This document shows positions 38,271 to 47,086 of a stretch of 64,000 bases of DNA, one piece after another. Origin of the DNA: Cellulophaga sp. L1A9 (GTDB lineage: Bacteria > Bacteroidota > Bacteroidia > Flavobacteriales > Flavobacteriaceae); assembly GCF_009797025.1 (NCBI RefSeq), contig NZ_CP047027.1, positions 4,526,001 to 4,590,000 of the forward strand, in the 5' to 3' direction. The notes beneath the pieces are model-generated. The model saw nothing but the letters and a program-made list of their open reading frames with translations. It had not been told where the DNA came from and did not search any database. Within the stretch, counting starts at the first letter, position 1, and each line of letters begins with the position of its first letter. The position numbers were made by a program, and so were the translations under genes.

Positions 38271-40817
38271 TTATCCTTCTCTTCGCAATACCGCTAAAGG
38301 AGAACTCCGTAAAACTTTTTGAATATTACTTAAACCAATTGCTAGTACCAACAAGGTTATTCCTGGTAAAAACACCAAAAACGGAATCAAAGAGGGCACA
38401 AAAGGTTCTTCAAAGACTAATACCGCCAAACACAAACTACTGACCAATGCCAATAGAATACCAACCAAGCTACCCAGTAGTCCTAAAAATACATATTCAA
38501 AAGCAGAAATTTGTAAAATCTGTGCATTTTTAGCACCTAATGTGCGCAGCAATACACTCTCTTTTATGCGTTGGTATTTACTAGTTCTCACAGAACCAAT
38601 CAATACAATAATTCCTGTGAGGATACTAAAAAATGCCATGAAATTAATAACCCATGAAACTTTATCCAAGATATCTTCCACTACGGTGAAGACTTGTCTT
38701 AAATCGATAATGGACACATTCGGGAAGTTCGCTACCAAATCGCGTTGGAAAGCTGCTGAACTTGCCTCATCGGGTGCTTTGGTAGTAAATACATTAAACT
38801 GAGGCGCTTGTTCTAGCACACCTACCGGAAATACAATGGAAAAATTAAGCTGTATTTGCGCCCAATCTACCTTGCGAATGCTCCCCACTGTAGTTTCCAT
38901 AAGGACACCTTGCACATTAAACACCACAGCATCGCCCACCGTAATTTTGGCATCAGATGCAATGTTATCAGAAATGGAAATAACCACAGGATCACCAGGC
39001 GCTATTCGTGGTGTCCATTTGCCTTCAAGCAGTTCTTCTGACGGGATAAGAGAATCACGATACGTAGTTCTAAATTCGTGGTTTAAAATCCACCCACGCA
39101 CTTGTCGTGTGCTATCTTGACGTAACTCATTTACCAATTGCCCTTTGATACTGTGCATCCGCATGGTAACCAATGGAATATTGTTAAGTACAGGTAAGCC
39201 TTGGGAGGTTATGTTTTGTGCTACCGCGTCAACCTGTTCTGGTTGCACATCTAAAATAATAATATTAGCATTTTCAGTACGTTGTCCTATTTCCGTTTTT
39301 GCCAATAGAATATCCTTGGTAAAATATAAGGTGCTAATTAAAAAAGTACCCAAACCTATCGCTACGACCAAAACAACCGTTTGATTATTGGGTCTGAATA
39401 AATTAAGTAAACTTTGGCGTGCCGTAAAACTCCAACGGGTTGGAAAAAACCGTTTAATCGTTTTTATAAAACCTAAGGCTACACCGGTTAATAAAGCAAA
39501 AGTAACCACTGTCGCCCCCACAAAAAACAAAGCATACAGCGCATCATGAAGCAACCATAAAGAAAATAAAAACAGAAATATTAGAATAGTAGAAAATACT
39601 AATATCCTAACTCCAATAGGTTCTTGAACGGCTTGCTCATCTACACGCAACACTTCCAATGGAGAAACATACCAGGTACGAAGCAATGGCAAAAGTGCAA
39701 ATAAAACGGACATAAATAGCCCAAGGAATACCCCTATAAGGATAGGCTGTGCCGTAATATTCATCTCAATAGTAAAGGGTAGAAAGTCTTTTAAAAGGTA
39801 TGGAAAGATCTCTTGAAGCGCTGCCCCTATCAAGGAACCAATGAGTCCTCCAACAACCCCAATCCCAGCAATTTGAATGAGAAATATTAGGAAACTTTGC
39901 AACCTAGATGCTCCCATACATTTTAAAACTGCAATGGCGCTTAATTTTTCTTTAATATATATATGCACAGAACTCGCGATACCAATACACCCTAAGAGCA
40001 AGGCAATGAACGCTGCTAAATTTAAAAATTTACCTACATTATCATAGCGCCTACCAAGACGTTTCGTCGTGCTGGTATGGGTATCTAAATCGGCATTTTC
40101 AAAATCCAGCTGTGGACCTATTTTATCTTCAAGATTTTTTAAATTTAAAGTATCTGATGCCTTGTAGAAATATTGATATTCTTTTCTACTTCCAAACTGC
40201 AATAATTCAGTAGCTGCAATAAAACGATATGGAATAACAACAAGAGGTGCTACAGATGTAGAAATAGCAGTACTCCCAGGGATAGCTTTTAATGCACCAG
40301 CAATAGGTAGTGTCAGTTTTCCTATTTTTATCGAATCTCCTGGTTTCACATTAAATTGAAGCAATAAGGTAGCATCAACCAGGGCACCACCTGATTCCTG
40401 GTACCTCCCTGCTGCAGCGACAGGTTCTGTATCAATCTCTCCATAAAAAGGAAAGTCGCCTTCCAAACCACGCACCTTTACTAATTTAGTACCGTTATTC
40501 TTTGGGAAAGCAATCATAGATACAAAATTTACCTCGAAAGCATCAGGTTGCAACGAATCGATAATCGTTTGCGCTCGTTCACTGGGTATTTGTTTTGAAT
40601 CAATAATAAAATCAGCCCCCATTAAACTCTTAGATTGGCGCTGTATGTTGTCCTTTAGGTTGGTGCTAAATAACTGTATGGATACCACAGCAGAAATGCC
40701 CAAGATAATGGATGACATAAATAAAATGAGCCGTACTTTACTAGCCTTAGCATCGCGCAATGCCATTTTAAAAAGCCAAGTTATTTGTAACTTATTTTTG
40801 GTGTTGGATATGTTCAC
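38271..40817 (-). CDS. ABC transporter permease, YbbP-like (FtsX domains)
   Basis: The 848-residue protein has the ten-helix YbbP layout: an N-terminal helix (about 25-45), a periplasmic domain, two FtsX repeats (about 265-390 and 720-840), a central pair of helices (about 405-450), and the FtsX motif SVHIYIKEKLSAIAVLKCMG. It overlaps the ATPase by 4 bp. YbbAP-TesA loci are widely conserved, and YbbAP is proposed to extract hydrophobic compounds from the membrane for hydrolysis by TesA. Confidence 0.85.
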   Translation of the reverse strand: MNISNTKNKLQITWLFKMALRDAKASKVRLILFMSSIILGISAVVSIQLFSTNLKDNIQRQSKSLMGADFIIDSKQIPSERAQTIIDSLQPDAFEVNFVSMIAFPKNNGTKLVKVRGLEGDFPFYGEIDTEPVAAAGRYQESGGALVDATLLLQFNVKPGDSIKIGKLTLPIAGALKAIPGSTAISTSVAPLVVIPYRFIAATELLQFGSRKEYQYFYKASDTLNLKNLEDKIGPQLDFENADLDTHTSTTKRLGRRYDNVGKFLNLAAFIALLLGCIGIASSVHIYIKEKLSAIAVLKCMGASRLQSFLIFLIQIAGIGVVGGLIGSLIGAALQEIFPYLLKDFLPFTIEMNITAQPILIGVFLGLFMSVLFALLPLLRTWYVSPLEVLRVDEQAVQEPIGVRILVFSTILIFLFLFSLWLLHDALYALFFVGATVVTFALLTGVALGFIKTIKRFFPTRWSFTARQSLLNLFRPNNQTVVLVVAIGLGTFLISTLYFTKDILLAKTEIGQRTENANIIILDVQPEQVDAVAQNITSQGLPVLNNIPLVTMRMHSIKGQLVNELRQDSTRQVRGWILNHEFRTTYRDSLIPSEELLEGKWTPRIAPGDPVVISISDNIASDAKITVGDAVVFNVQGVLMETTVGSIRKVDWAQIQLNFSIVFPVGVLEQAPQFNVFTTKAPDEASSAAFQRDLVANFPNVSIIDLRQVFTVVEDILDKVSWVINFMAFFSILTGIIVLIGSVRTSKYQRIKESVLLRTLGAKNAQILQISAFEYVFLGLLGSLVGILLALVSSLCLAVLVFEEPFVPSLIPFLVFLPGITLLVLAIGLSNIQKVLRSSPLAVLRREG

Positions 40818-41503
40818 AGTGCAGTGGTAAGTTGATTTGCAATAATTTTTCCGCCTTTAAGTCGTACAATTTGTTGCGTGCGATTTGCCAATTCTAAATC
40901 GTGAGAAATAATGACCAAGGTGGTTCCTAATTCTTTATTAAGATCAAATAATAATTTTATCACCTTTTCACCAGTTTCCTCATCCAAATTTCCCGTGGGT
41001 TCATCGGCAAATAATATGGAAGGTGAATTTACAAAAGCGCGCGCCAATGCTACCCGTTGCTGTTCCCCACCAGAGAGTTGCGAAGGATAATGATGCATAC
41101 GCTTGCCTAGTCCTACTTTTTCTAATAAGATTTCACTCTTTTCTTTCGCATCTTTAGCTCCTTGTAATTCTAGAGGGACACTTACATTCTCAAGGGCTGT
41201 TAGTGTAGGTAACAACTGAAAATTTTGAAAAATAAAACCGACTTCTTTATTTCGTAATTGAGCACGTTGGTCTTCATTCAGCGTATTCAAATCTTGACCA
41301 CATAATTCTACACTACCAGCATTAGGCTGATCTAAACCAGCACATAAGCCTAATAATGTGGTCTTACCACTTCCAGAAGGACCGATAATGGAAAAGGTTT
41401 GTCCCTTCTCTACTTCAAAAGAGATATCGTGCAATACCGTTAATTGTTTGTTACCGCTGGTGTATGTTTTTTCCAACCCGGTAATCTTTAATATCTTTGA
41501 CAT
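40814..41503 (-). CDS. ABC transporter ATPase, YbbA-like
   Basis: The 229-residue ATPase has Walker A (GPSGSGKTT), Q-loop (FIFQNFQLLPTL), signature LSGGEQQRVALARAF, Walker B (ILFADEPTGNLDEE) and switch His (VIISHDLE), all canonical for the MacB/LolD group. It is coupled to the large permease by ATGA overlap and is divergent from the SGNH esterase with only 26 bp between start codons, as in the ybbA/tesA arrangement of other bacteria. Confidence 0.9.
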   Translation of the reverse strand: MSKILKITGLEKTYTSGNKQLTVLHDISFEVEKGQTFSIIGPSGSGKTTLLGLCAGLDQPNAGSVELCGQDLNTLNEDQRAQLRNKEVGFIFQNFQLLPTLTALENVSVPLELQGAKDAKEKSEILLEKVGLGKRMHHYPSQLSGGEQQRVALARAFVNSPSILFADEPTGNLDEETGEKVIKLLFDLNKELGTTLVIISHDLELANRTQQIVRLKGGKIIANQLTTAL

Positions 41504-41529
41504 CTTAATTTTAATTTAGATCGTGACTT

Positions 41530-42276
41530 ATGTCCAAGGACCAAAATAAACAATTGCATTCATACCTGCCAATATCAGTAGTACCTAAACTCCTAAAGTT
41601 TTGTTATTTTCTAATGGTAGTCCTACTCTACTCTTGTGGTGATGCCAAAACAGAAAAAGTAACAGAAGCTGCAAGCACTACGCAACAAACAGAAGATACC
41701 TTAGCTACCGATGCCACAACCAAAACCATTCTGTGTTTTGGTGATAGTATTACAGCAGGTTATGGTCTTGATGATACCACCAATGCCTACCCTGCCGTAG
41801 TGCAGCAAAAATTAGATTCCTTAGGTTTAAAATTTACGGTGATTAATTCTGGGGTAAGTGGAGAAACCACTGCTGGAGGCAAAAGTAGAATTGATTGGGT
41901 GATTAAACAGACGCCTAGCATATTTTTATTAGAACTTGGTGCTAATGATGGTTTGCGTGGCGTAGCGCTATCTGAAACGCGTGCTAATTTACAAGCAATC
42001 ATTGATGTGGTGCAAGAGAAAAGTCCCAATACCACAATTATCCTTGCGGGGATGCAATTACCACCCAATATGGGGATGGAGTATACCACTAAATTTAAAC
42101 AGCTATTTATAGACTTAGCTGAGAAGAATAATTTAGAATTTATTCCTTTTATTTTAAAGGATGTTGGAGGGATTGCTGCGTTAAATCAAAAGGATGGCAT
42201 TCATCCTAACGTTGAAGGTCATAAAATCTTAGCAAATACTGTTTGGGACGTATTGAAACCTTTGCTAAAGTCTTAA
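41530..42276 (+). CDS. tesA: SGNH esterase, TesA-like lipoprotein
   Basis: The 248-residue protein carries a lipoprotein signal (YFLMVVLLYSCGDAK) and an SGNH hydrolase domain with blocks GDSITAGYG (Ser nucleophile), VSGETTAGG, ELGANDGLRG and DGIHPNVEGH (Asp-His). It is a lysophospholipase/thioesterase-type enzyme acting at the periplasmic face, paired with YbbAP. The N-terminal ~30 residues ahead of the hydrophobic segment are longer than usual, so a later start is possible. Confidence 0.85.
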   Translation: MSKDQNKQLHSYLPISVVPKLLKFCYFLMVVLLYSCGDAKTEKVTEAASTTQQTEDTLATDATTKTILCFGDSITAGYGLDDTTNAYPAVVQQKLDSLGLKFTVINSGVSGETTAGGKSRIDWVIKQTPSIFLLELGANDGLRGVALSETRANLQAIIDVVQEKSPNTTIILAGMQLPPNMGMEYTTKFKQLFIDLAEKNNLEFIPFILKDVGGIAALNQKDGIHPNVEGHKILANTVWDVLKPLLKS

Positions 42277-42404
42277 AAATATATAGTTAAACACAGCATT
42301 TAATATTCTTAGCAGAACGAGTTCCATTTTTAAAATAATTTTAAAGTTTAAGCACTGAAATACAATAAATTGAAGCTTAAATACCAGAGTTTACTTTAAT
42401 AAAA

Positions 42405-42439
42405 AAAACAGCATCTAAATGGCTTCAGATGCTGTTTTT
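42405..42439. terminator. bidirectional terminator between convergent genes
   Basis: The stem AAAACAGCATCT/AGATGCTGTTTT has a 10-base loop with A-tract before and T-tract after. It serves tesA on the plus strand and the alcohol dehydrogenase on the minus strand. Confidence 0.85.
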
Positions 42440-42460
42440 ATTTCACTTTAAAAACTTTTT

Positions 42461-43516
42461 TTAGTTAAGCGATTTCATATCAATTACAAATCTGTATTTC
42501 ACGTCATTTTTAATAACGCGTTCATAAGCTTTGTTGATATCTTGAATATTTATCAATTCAATATCACTTGTAATATTATGTTTTCCACAGAAGTCTAACA
42601 TTTCTTGTGTTTCTTTAATACCACCAATTAAAGAACCGGCAATACGTTTACGTCCCATAATAATACTTCCTCCATTGAAAGGCTTTAAAGGCTCTACTGC
42701 ACCCACTAAAACCATAGTTGCATCAATCTTAAGTAAGGCTAAGTAAGGATCCATTTCGTGACCTACAGGAATGGTATTTAATATAAAATCAAAACTCCCT
42801 CGGTGTTTTTTCATGTCTTCTTCATCTTTAGAGACTAAAACTTCATGAGCACCTAATCTTTTAGCATCTTTACCTTTTTCTGGAGAAGTAGTAATCATTA
42901 CCACATTTGCACCTAATGCATGGGCAAATTTAACCCCCATGTGTCCTAAGCCTCCTAATCCAATAACCCCTACTTTATCCCCTTTTTTCACTTTCCAGTG
43001 ACTTAATGGCGACCACGTGGTAACTCCTGCACATAGTAAAGGTGCTGTTGCTGCTTCGTCTAAATTTTCAGGTACACGTAGTACAAATTTTTCATCTACA
43101 ACTACGGACTTGGCATAACCACCATAGGTTTGTGCTCCTTCAATATGTTGATCAGAACTGTTGTACGTCCATGTGGCTCCTTTTTCACAAAACTGTTCTA
43201 AATCTTGCTCGCAAGAAGCACAAGTTTGGCAAGAATCTACCAAACAACCAACACCCACTAAATCTCCTACTTTATGGCTGCTTACATTTTTACCAACCTC
43301 TACTACGCGACCAATAATCTCGTGGCCAGGCACTACAGGATAAGTAGATCCTTTCCAATCATTTCTTACGGTATGGATATCACTATGACATACTCCACAA
43401 AAGGAAATATCAATTTTTACATCGTCTGCTCCAACAAGTCTGCGTTGGATATCTAAGGGTTTTAAATCTTCTGTTGATGCTGTTGCACCATATGCTTTTA
43501 CTGTTGTTGTTTTCAT
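42461..43516 (-). CDS. zinc-dependent NAD(P) alcohol dehydrogenase, YahK-like
   Basis: From ATG 43516 the protein has 351 residues. It has catalytic-zinc ligands (CGVCHSDIHT, GHEIIG), the structural four-Cys zinc site (CLVDSCQTCASCEQDLEQFC) and a Rossmann fold (VIGLGGLGHMGVKFA). This set matches cinnamyl-alcohol/aldehyde-reductase type enzymes such as YahK. The longer frame to 43582 covers the gap from OsmC and is not expected. It follows the OsmC gene by 2 bp, in a redox/electrophile-stress operon. Confidence 0.85.
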   Translation of the reverse strand: MKTTTVKAYGATASTEDLKPLDIQRRLVGADDVKIDISFCGVCHSDIHTVRNDWKGSTYPVVPGHEIIGRVVEVGKNVSSHKVGDLVGVGCLVDSCQTCASCEQDLEQFCEKGATWTYNSSDQHIEGAQTYGGYAKSVVVDEKFVLRVPENLDEAATAPLLCAGVTTWSPLSHWKVKKGDKVGVIGLGGLGHMGVKFAHALGANVVMITTSPEKGKDAKRLGAHEVLVSKDEEDMKKHRGSFDFILNTIPVGHEMDPYLALLKIDATMVLVGAVEPLKPFNGGSIIMGRKRIAGSLIGGIKETQEMLDFCGKHNITSDIELINIQDINKAYERVIKNDVKYRFVIDMKSLN

Positions 43517-43518
43517 TA

Positions 43519-43944
43519 TTATGCGTTTTTTAAGGTGACTTTTAATGCTATCTCTGCATTCAATACTTTTGAAACAGGACAAACTTCTTTGGCTTTATGG
43601 GCTATTTGCTGAAACTGTTCTGCATCTATATTAGGAACATCGCCTTCTAAATTTAAACTGATTTTGGTAATGGCTCCGTCTTCAAAAGATACCGTAGCTC
43701 CTACATCTAATGTGGTTGCTGTAAAATTAGCCTCATTTAATAAAAAGCTTAATTGCATAGCAAAACAACCCGCATGTGCTGCTCCTATTAATTCTTCGGG
43801 ATTGGTTCCTTTTTCTCCATCTTCAAAACGCGTGCGAAATGAATATGGTGTTTTATCTAGAACTTTGCTTCCCGTGGAAATAGTTCCTTTCCCCTCTTTA
43901 CCCGTTCCTTTCCATGCTGCACTTGCTTTTCTTGTAAATTTCAT
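43519..43944 (-). CDS. osmC: OsmC-family peroxiredoxin
   Basis: The 141-residue protein has the OsmC pattern: the N-terminal strands RKASAAWKGTGKEGKGTIS, the first redox Cys in PEELIGAAHAGCFAMQLSFL, the second Cys in KEVCPVSKVLNA, and Arg and Glu residues at the active site. It reduces organic hydroperoxides using thiols. Position between Old Yellow Enzyme and an aldehyde/alcohol dehydrogenase suggests a common response to lipid peroxides and reactive aldehydes. Confidence 0.85.
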   Translation of the reverse strand: MKFTRKASAAWKGTGKEGKGTISTGSKVLDKTPYSFRTRFEDGEKGTNPEELIGAAHAGCFAMQLSFLLNEANFTATTLDVGATVSFEDGAITKISLNLEGDVPNIDAEQFQQIAHKAKEVCPVSKVLNAEIALKVTLKNA

Positions 43945-43969
43945 CGTATGAATTTTTTAAATTAAAACC

Positions 43970-45064
43970 TTATTTTGAAGCGTTCGGATAATCAGTATAC
44001 CCTTTTACTCCTGTAGTATAGAAGGTGGTTTCATCCCATACCGCTAAATCTAGATTACGTTCAAAACGCGCTACTAAATCTGGATTAGAAATATAAGGTT
44101 TGCCATAAGCTACTATATCCGCATGACCTTCTTCAATCACTTTATTCCCTTTTTCTTGATCAAAAGCGGTATTAATTATTAAAGTTCCATTGTATAAGGG
44201 ACGGAAATGCTTCGCTATTTCTGTTACTGCAAAAGGTACTTCTGAAACATCTGTAAACGGTTCTGAAAGATGTACGTAGGCTAAATTGTAATCATTTAAT
44301 TTTTTGATGATGTATTCAAATGTTGGAATTGTTTGTTCATCTAAGGTTATTCCAAACATTCCATTCATTGAAGGATTAAAACGTACTCCAATTTTTTCTT
44401 GCGGAATTACTTCTTTCATAGCATCTAACACTTCAAAGAAGAAACGCGTTTTATTTTCAATACTTCCTCCGTAATTATCTGTTCTTTTATTAGAACATCC
44501 AGTGAAGAATTGGTGAAACAAATACCCGTTAGAGGAGTGTATTTCTACGCCATCAAATCCAGCTTTAACAGCATTAGCCGCTGCATTTTTAAAATCGTTA
44601 ATTGTGGTTTTAATATCTTCAATCGTCATTGCCTTTGGTGTCACTGTCTCTTTAAAACCTTCTGGAGTAAAAGATTTTGCGTTAGGATTTATCGCTGATG
44701 GAGATAATGGCAACTCGCCATGATGAAAATCGGGGTGAGAAATACGACCTACATGCCATAATTGGATAAAGATTTTTCCGCCTTTATCATGTACCCTTTT
44801 GGTTACTTTTTTCCAACCTTCTACTTGCGCGTCCGAATAAATTCCAGGCGTATGAATGTAACCAACCGCATTCTCCGAAACTTGAGAACCTTCGGTAATA
44901 ATTAAACCTGCCGAAGCGCGTTGCTCGTAATACAAGCCTTGAAGCTCATCTGTAGCTACATGCGCTTCATTGTCAGCTCTACTACGTGTCATTGGAGCCA
45001 TTGCGACTCTATTTTTAAGACTTATATTTTTATGATATGGTGTTAATAAAGCTTGTGTGCTCAT
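43970..45064 (-). CDS. Old Yellow Enzyme alkene reductase, NemA-like
   Basis: The 364-residue TIM-barrel flavoenzyme has MAPMTRSRAD, IFIQLWHVGRISHPD, GFDGVEIHSSNGYLFHQFF with the substrate-binding His and Asn, RTDNYGGSIENKTRF and GHADIVAYGKPYISNPDL. It reduces activated C=C bonds such as enals and enones with NAD(P)H. It is the first gene of a three-gene run to 42461 and lies 84 bp downstream of the Crp-like regulator on the same strand. Confidence 0.9.
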   Translation of the reverse strand: MSTQALLTPYHKNISLKNRVAMAPMTRSRADNEAHVATDELQGLYYEQRASAGLIITEGSQVSENAVGYIHTPGIYSDAQVEGWKKVTKRVHDKGGKIFIQLWHVGRISHPDFHHGELPLSPSAINPNAKSFTPEGFKETVTPKAMTIEDIKTTINDFKNAAANAVKAGFDGVEIHSSNGYLFHQFFTGCSNKRTDNYGGSIENKTRFFFEVLDAMKEVIPQEKIGVRFNPSMNGMFGITLDEQTIPTFEYIIKKLNDYNLAYVHLSEPFTDVSEVPFAVTEIAKHFRPLYNGTLIINTAFDQEKGNKVIEEGHADIVAYGKPYISNPDLVARFERNLDLAVWDETTFYTTGVKGYTDYPNASK

Positions 45065-45147
45065 CGTCTGTTGTATTTTTTGTTACTACGAACAAAACTA
45101 CTATACGGCAACACCAAACTGATTGATCTAAATCAATTAAGAAAAAT

Positions 45148-45723
45148 TTAACCTTTTAATTTTTTTCGTATTCTACTTAAATTCTCTGGAGTAACCCCTA
45201 AGTAATTAGCAATATCATAGTTGGCAACTCTATCTTCTATATTTGGGTATGTGCTACAGAATTCAACATAACGCTCCTGAGTATTTTTCTCTTGTGTAGA
45301 TAAAATTCTTTTCTGTTGAGAGATAAAGGCTTTCGTAATTAAGATTCTAAAATAACGCTCAAAGATTGGCGCTTCGTCATATAACTTTTGAAGACTATCA
45401 TAATTAATGGATAACAACTGTGAATCTTCAATGGCTTCTATGTATAATTTTGAAGGGATTTGATTGTAAAACGCATCAAAATCTCCAATCCACCAGTTCT
45501 CTACTGCAAATTGAATGATATGCTTTCCTCCTTTCGCATCAATATAATATCCTTTTAAACACCCTTTTACCACAAAGTATTCATGTTTTACATGGGTGCC
45601 TGGTTTTAGCAAAAAAGTACCTTTCGAAACTGCTATTTCCTGTACTATTTCTTTGAACAATTGCAAATCGGCAACCGTTGGAATAACATGTGATTTGATG
45701 TGCTTAAAAAGAGACGAATGCAT
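45148..45723 (-). CDS. Crp/Fnr-family regulator
   Basis: From ATG 45723 the protein has 191 residues. A cyclic-nucleotide-binding-like jelly roll spans about 20-125 (LLKPGTHVKHEYFVVKGCLK) and the C-terminal part is a winged helix (EDRVANYDIANYLGVTPENL then SRIRKKLK). A CATCTTTG sequence ends 4 nt before this ATG, the same spacing as at the zur and tetR starts, so I prefer it to the ATG at 45741. Single-gene Crp proteins of this type are common in Bacteroidota. It may control the Old Yellow Enzyme operon downstream. Confidence 0.8.
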   Translation of the reverse strand: MHSSLFKHIKSHVIPTVADLQLFKEIVQEIAVSKGTFLLKPGTHVKHEYFVVKGCLKGYYIDAKGGKHIIQFAVENWWIGDFDAFYNQIPSKLYIEAIEDSQLLSINYDSLQKLYDEAPIFERYFRILITKAFISQQKRILSTQEKNTQERYVEFCSTYPNIEDRVANYDIANYLGVTPENLSRIRKKLKG

Positions 45724-45846
45724 CCTACAAAGATGGTACATTGATTTGCTTTTTGCAATACTTTTACATCTTTAAGGATTTAAAATTTAAGACTCAGGTG
45801 TGAGGAAAATTCTTTAAATTTTACCGTTACTTTACTTTCGTTCATA

Positions 45847-45879
45847 AAAAAATCCTTTCACTTTTGGTGAAAGGATTTT
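45847..45879 (-). terminator. terminator after EF-hand lipoprotein gene
   Basis: The stem AAAATCCTTTCAC/GTGAAAGGATTTT with a 5-base loop, flanked by A and T tracts, sits about 20 bp beyond the stop of the gene at 45898. Confidence 0.8.
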
Positions 45880-45897
45880 GATGACCTTGTTGCTTCT

Positions 45898-46197
45898 CTA
45901 CTTCAATAAAGCAAGAATACCTTCCATTTCAGTAAGACTAAGACCAGAACTACTATCGGTATCCAAAAGGCTAAAGTTGTCTGCTACAGAACCAATTGCT
46001 TCTGTAGAACTAACGGCTTCATCATTATTGGCATCTAAAAGGCTAAAGAGACTTGCTACTTGCTGTACTGTTGAATTAGAACTTAATGAACTTAGCAATG
46101 TTGCAGCCTGAGATACATTAGAAGTATCCATATTTTTCATACTCGTGCAACTAGATAAGGCAAGGATAAGCATCATTGAGGGTAGTACTTTTTTCAT
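45898..46197 (-). CDS. small EF-hand lipoprotein
   Basis: From ATG 46197 the protein has 99 residues: a lipoprotein signal (MMLILALSSCTSMKN), a short helix, and two EF-hand-like calcium loops, DANNDEAVSSTE and DTDSSSGLSLTE. Spacing and the final Glu match the 12-residue canonical loop. It probably binds Ca2+ in the periplasm. It has its own terminator and no operon partner. Confidence 0.7.
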   Translation of the reverse strand: MKKVLPSMMLILALSSCTSMKNMDTSNVSQAATLLSSLSSNSTVQQVASLFSLLDANNDEAVSSTEAIGSVADNFSLLDTDSSSGLSLTEMEGILALLK

Positions 46198-46710
46198 GAT
46201 TTTGTGTTTAGAATATTTTATTTGAATGCAAAAATACACTTCGCTTATTCCCCTAAAAAAAACTATAGACCAATCACTTGATTACCCCTACCTACCACTC
46301 CTATCTATAGATGAACAAAATTAAATATATAGTTTAATAAACAATATATTCTCCATCTAACAAGTTAAACCACGAATAAGCCCTACTTATCTCATCTTTG
46401 ATTATGTGTTCCCTAAAGATCCGTATTGTCTTTAAAACTGAATGCACTGTTCACGAAAAAAGAACTATTGTAAATACCGTTGTTGTATATGGTTTGTTGC
46501 GTGATTAAGTATTAAAGTTAGCAAATAAAAATCGAATAGAAAATCCGCGAGGATTTTCGAAAGTAAGCTAGAACTAGCAATAAATTACCACTAGTATTAC
46601 AAACGTATATATTCACTTTAAAGTGATTTAATTGCTTATAAAGCACCAAAAACAACACCTTAAAGTTGTTTAGCTTAAGTTTATGTTTATCTTTGCAAAG
46701 TATTTGACAC
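46198..46710. other. intergenic with palindromes upstream of the toxin gene
   Basis: No gene was recognised. A hairpin GAAAATCC-GCGA-GGATTTTC lies at 46539-46558 and a perfect palindrome TCACTTTAAAGTGA at 46613-46626, about 90-100 bp before the toxin start. A -7-like TATCTTTG lies near 46689. The palindrome is a candidate operator for the toxin-antitoxin operon. Confidence 0.45.
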
Positions 46711-46716
46711 GTGAAT

Positions 46717-47073
46717 ATGACGGATAAATCACTAATAAAATCTTTTTTGCAGGAACTTAAGGCGATTATAAAGTCTTTGGGTATAATCTTCTCCAATCGC
46801 CCTAAAAATAGTATTCAGAATCTTGCAGACTTAGGTATTACCTCTAAAATGCGTGAAGAAATAATTTTGAATTTAGAAGTGCAGGACTACAGCGAAGGAC
46901 CTTTAGAAGAAACTCAACAAGGAGGAACTGAAATGTGGGTTTTTGGAATGGTTATAAAAGGTCAACAGGTTTATATCAAATTGACTATTTCAAAAATGAC
47001 AGGTGGAGCAGTTTGCATATCTTTTCATAAGGCGGAATATCCAATGGGATTTCCTCTTAAGAACCCAAACTAA
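46717..47073 (+). CDS. MqsR-like toxin (mRNA interferase family)
   Basis: The ~118-residue protein has an N-terminal helix and the pattern LADLGITSKMREEIILNLEV, QDYSEGPLEE, TEMWVFGMVIKGQQVYIKLT and CISFHKAEYPMGFP. I associate this with the Bacteroidota branch of MqsR/RelE-like ribosome-independent RNases. The gene ends 13 bp before an antitoxin-type gene, so the toxin comes first, the order also seen in mqsRA. GTG 46711 and ATG 46717 are both possible starts. Confidence 0.65.
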   Translation: MTDKSLIKSFLQELKAIIKSLGIIFSNRPKNSIQNLADLGITSKMREEIILNLEVQDYSEGPLEETQQGGTEMWVFGMVIKGQQVYIKLTISKMTGGAVCISFHKAEYPMGFPLKNPN

Positions 47074-47086
47074 AAACAATAAAATT

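Noticed and set aside
46539..46558. Hairpin as a CRISPR or attC-type repeat
   Set aside because: It occurs once only in the window and has no spacer structure or integrase nearby.
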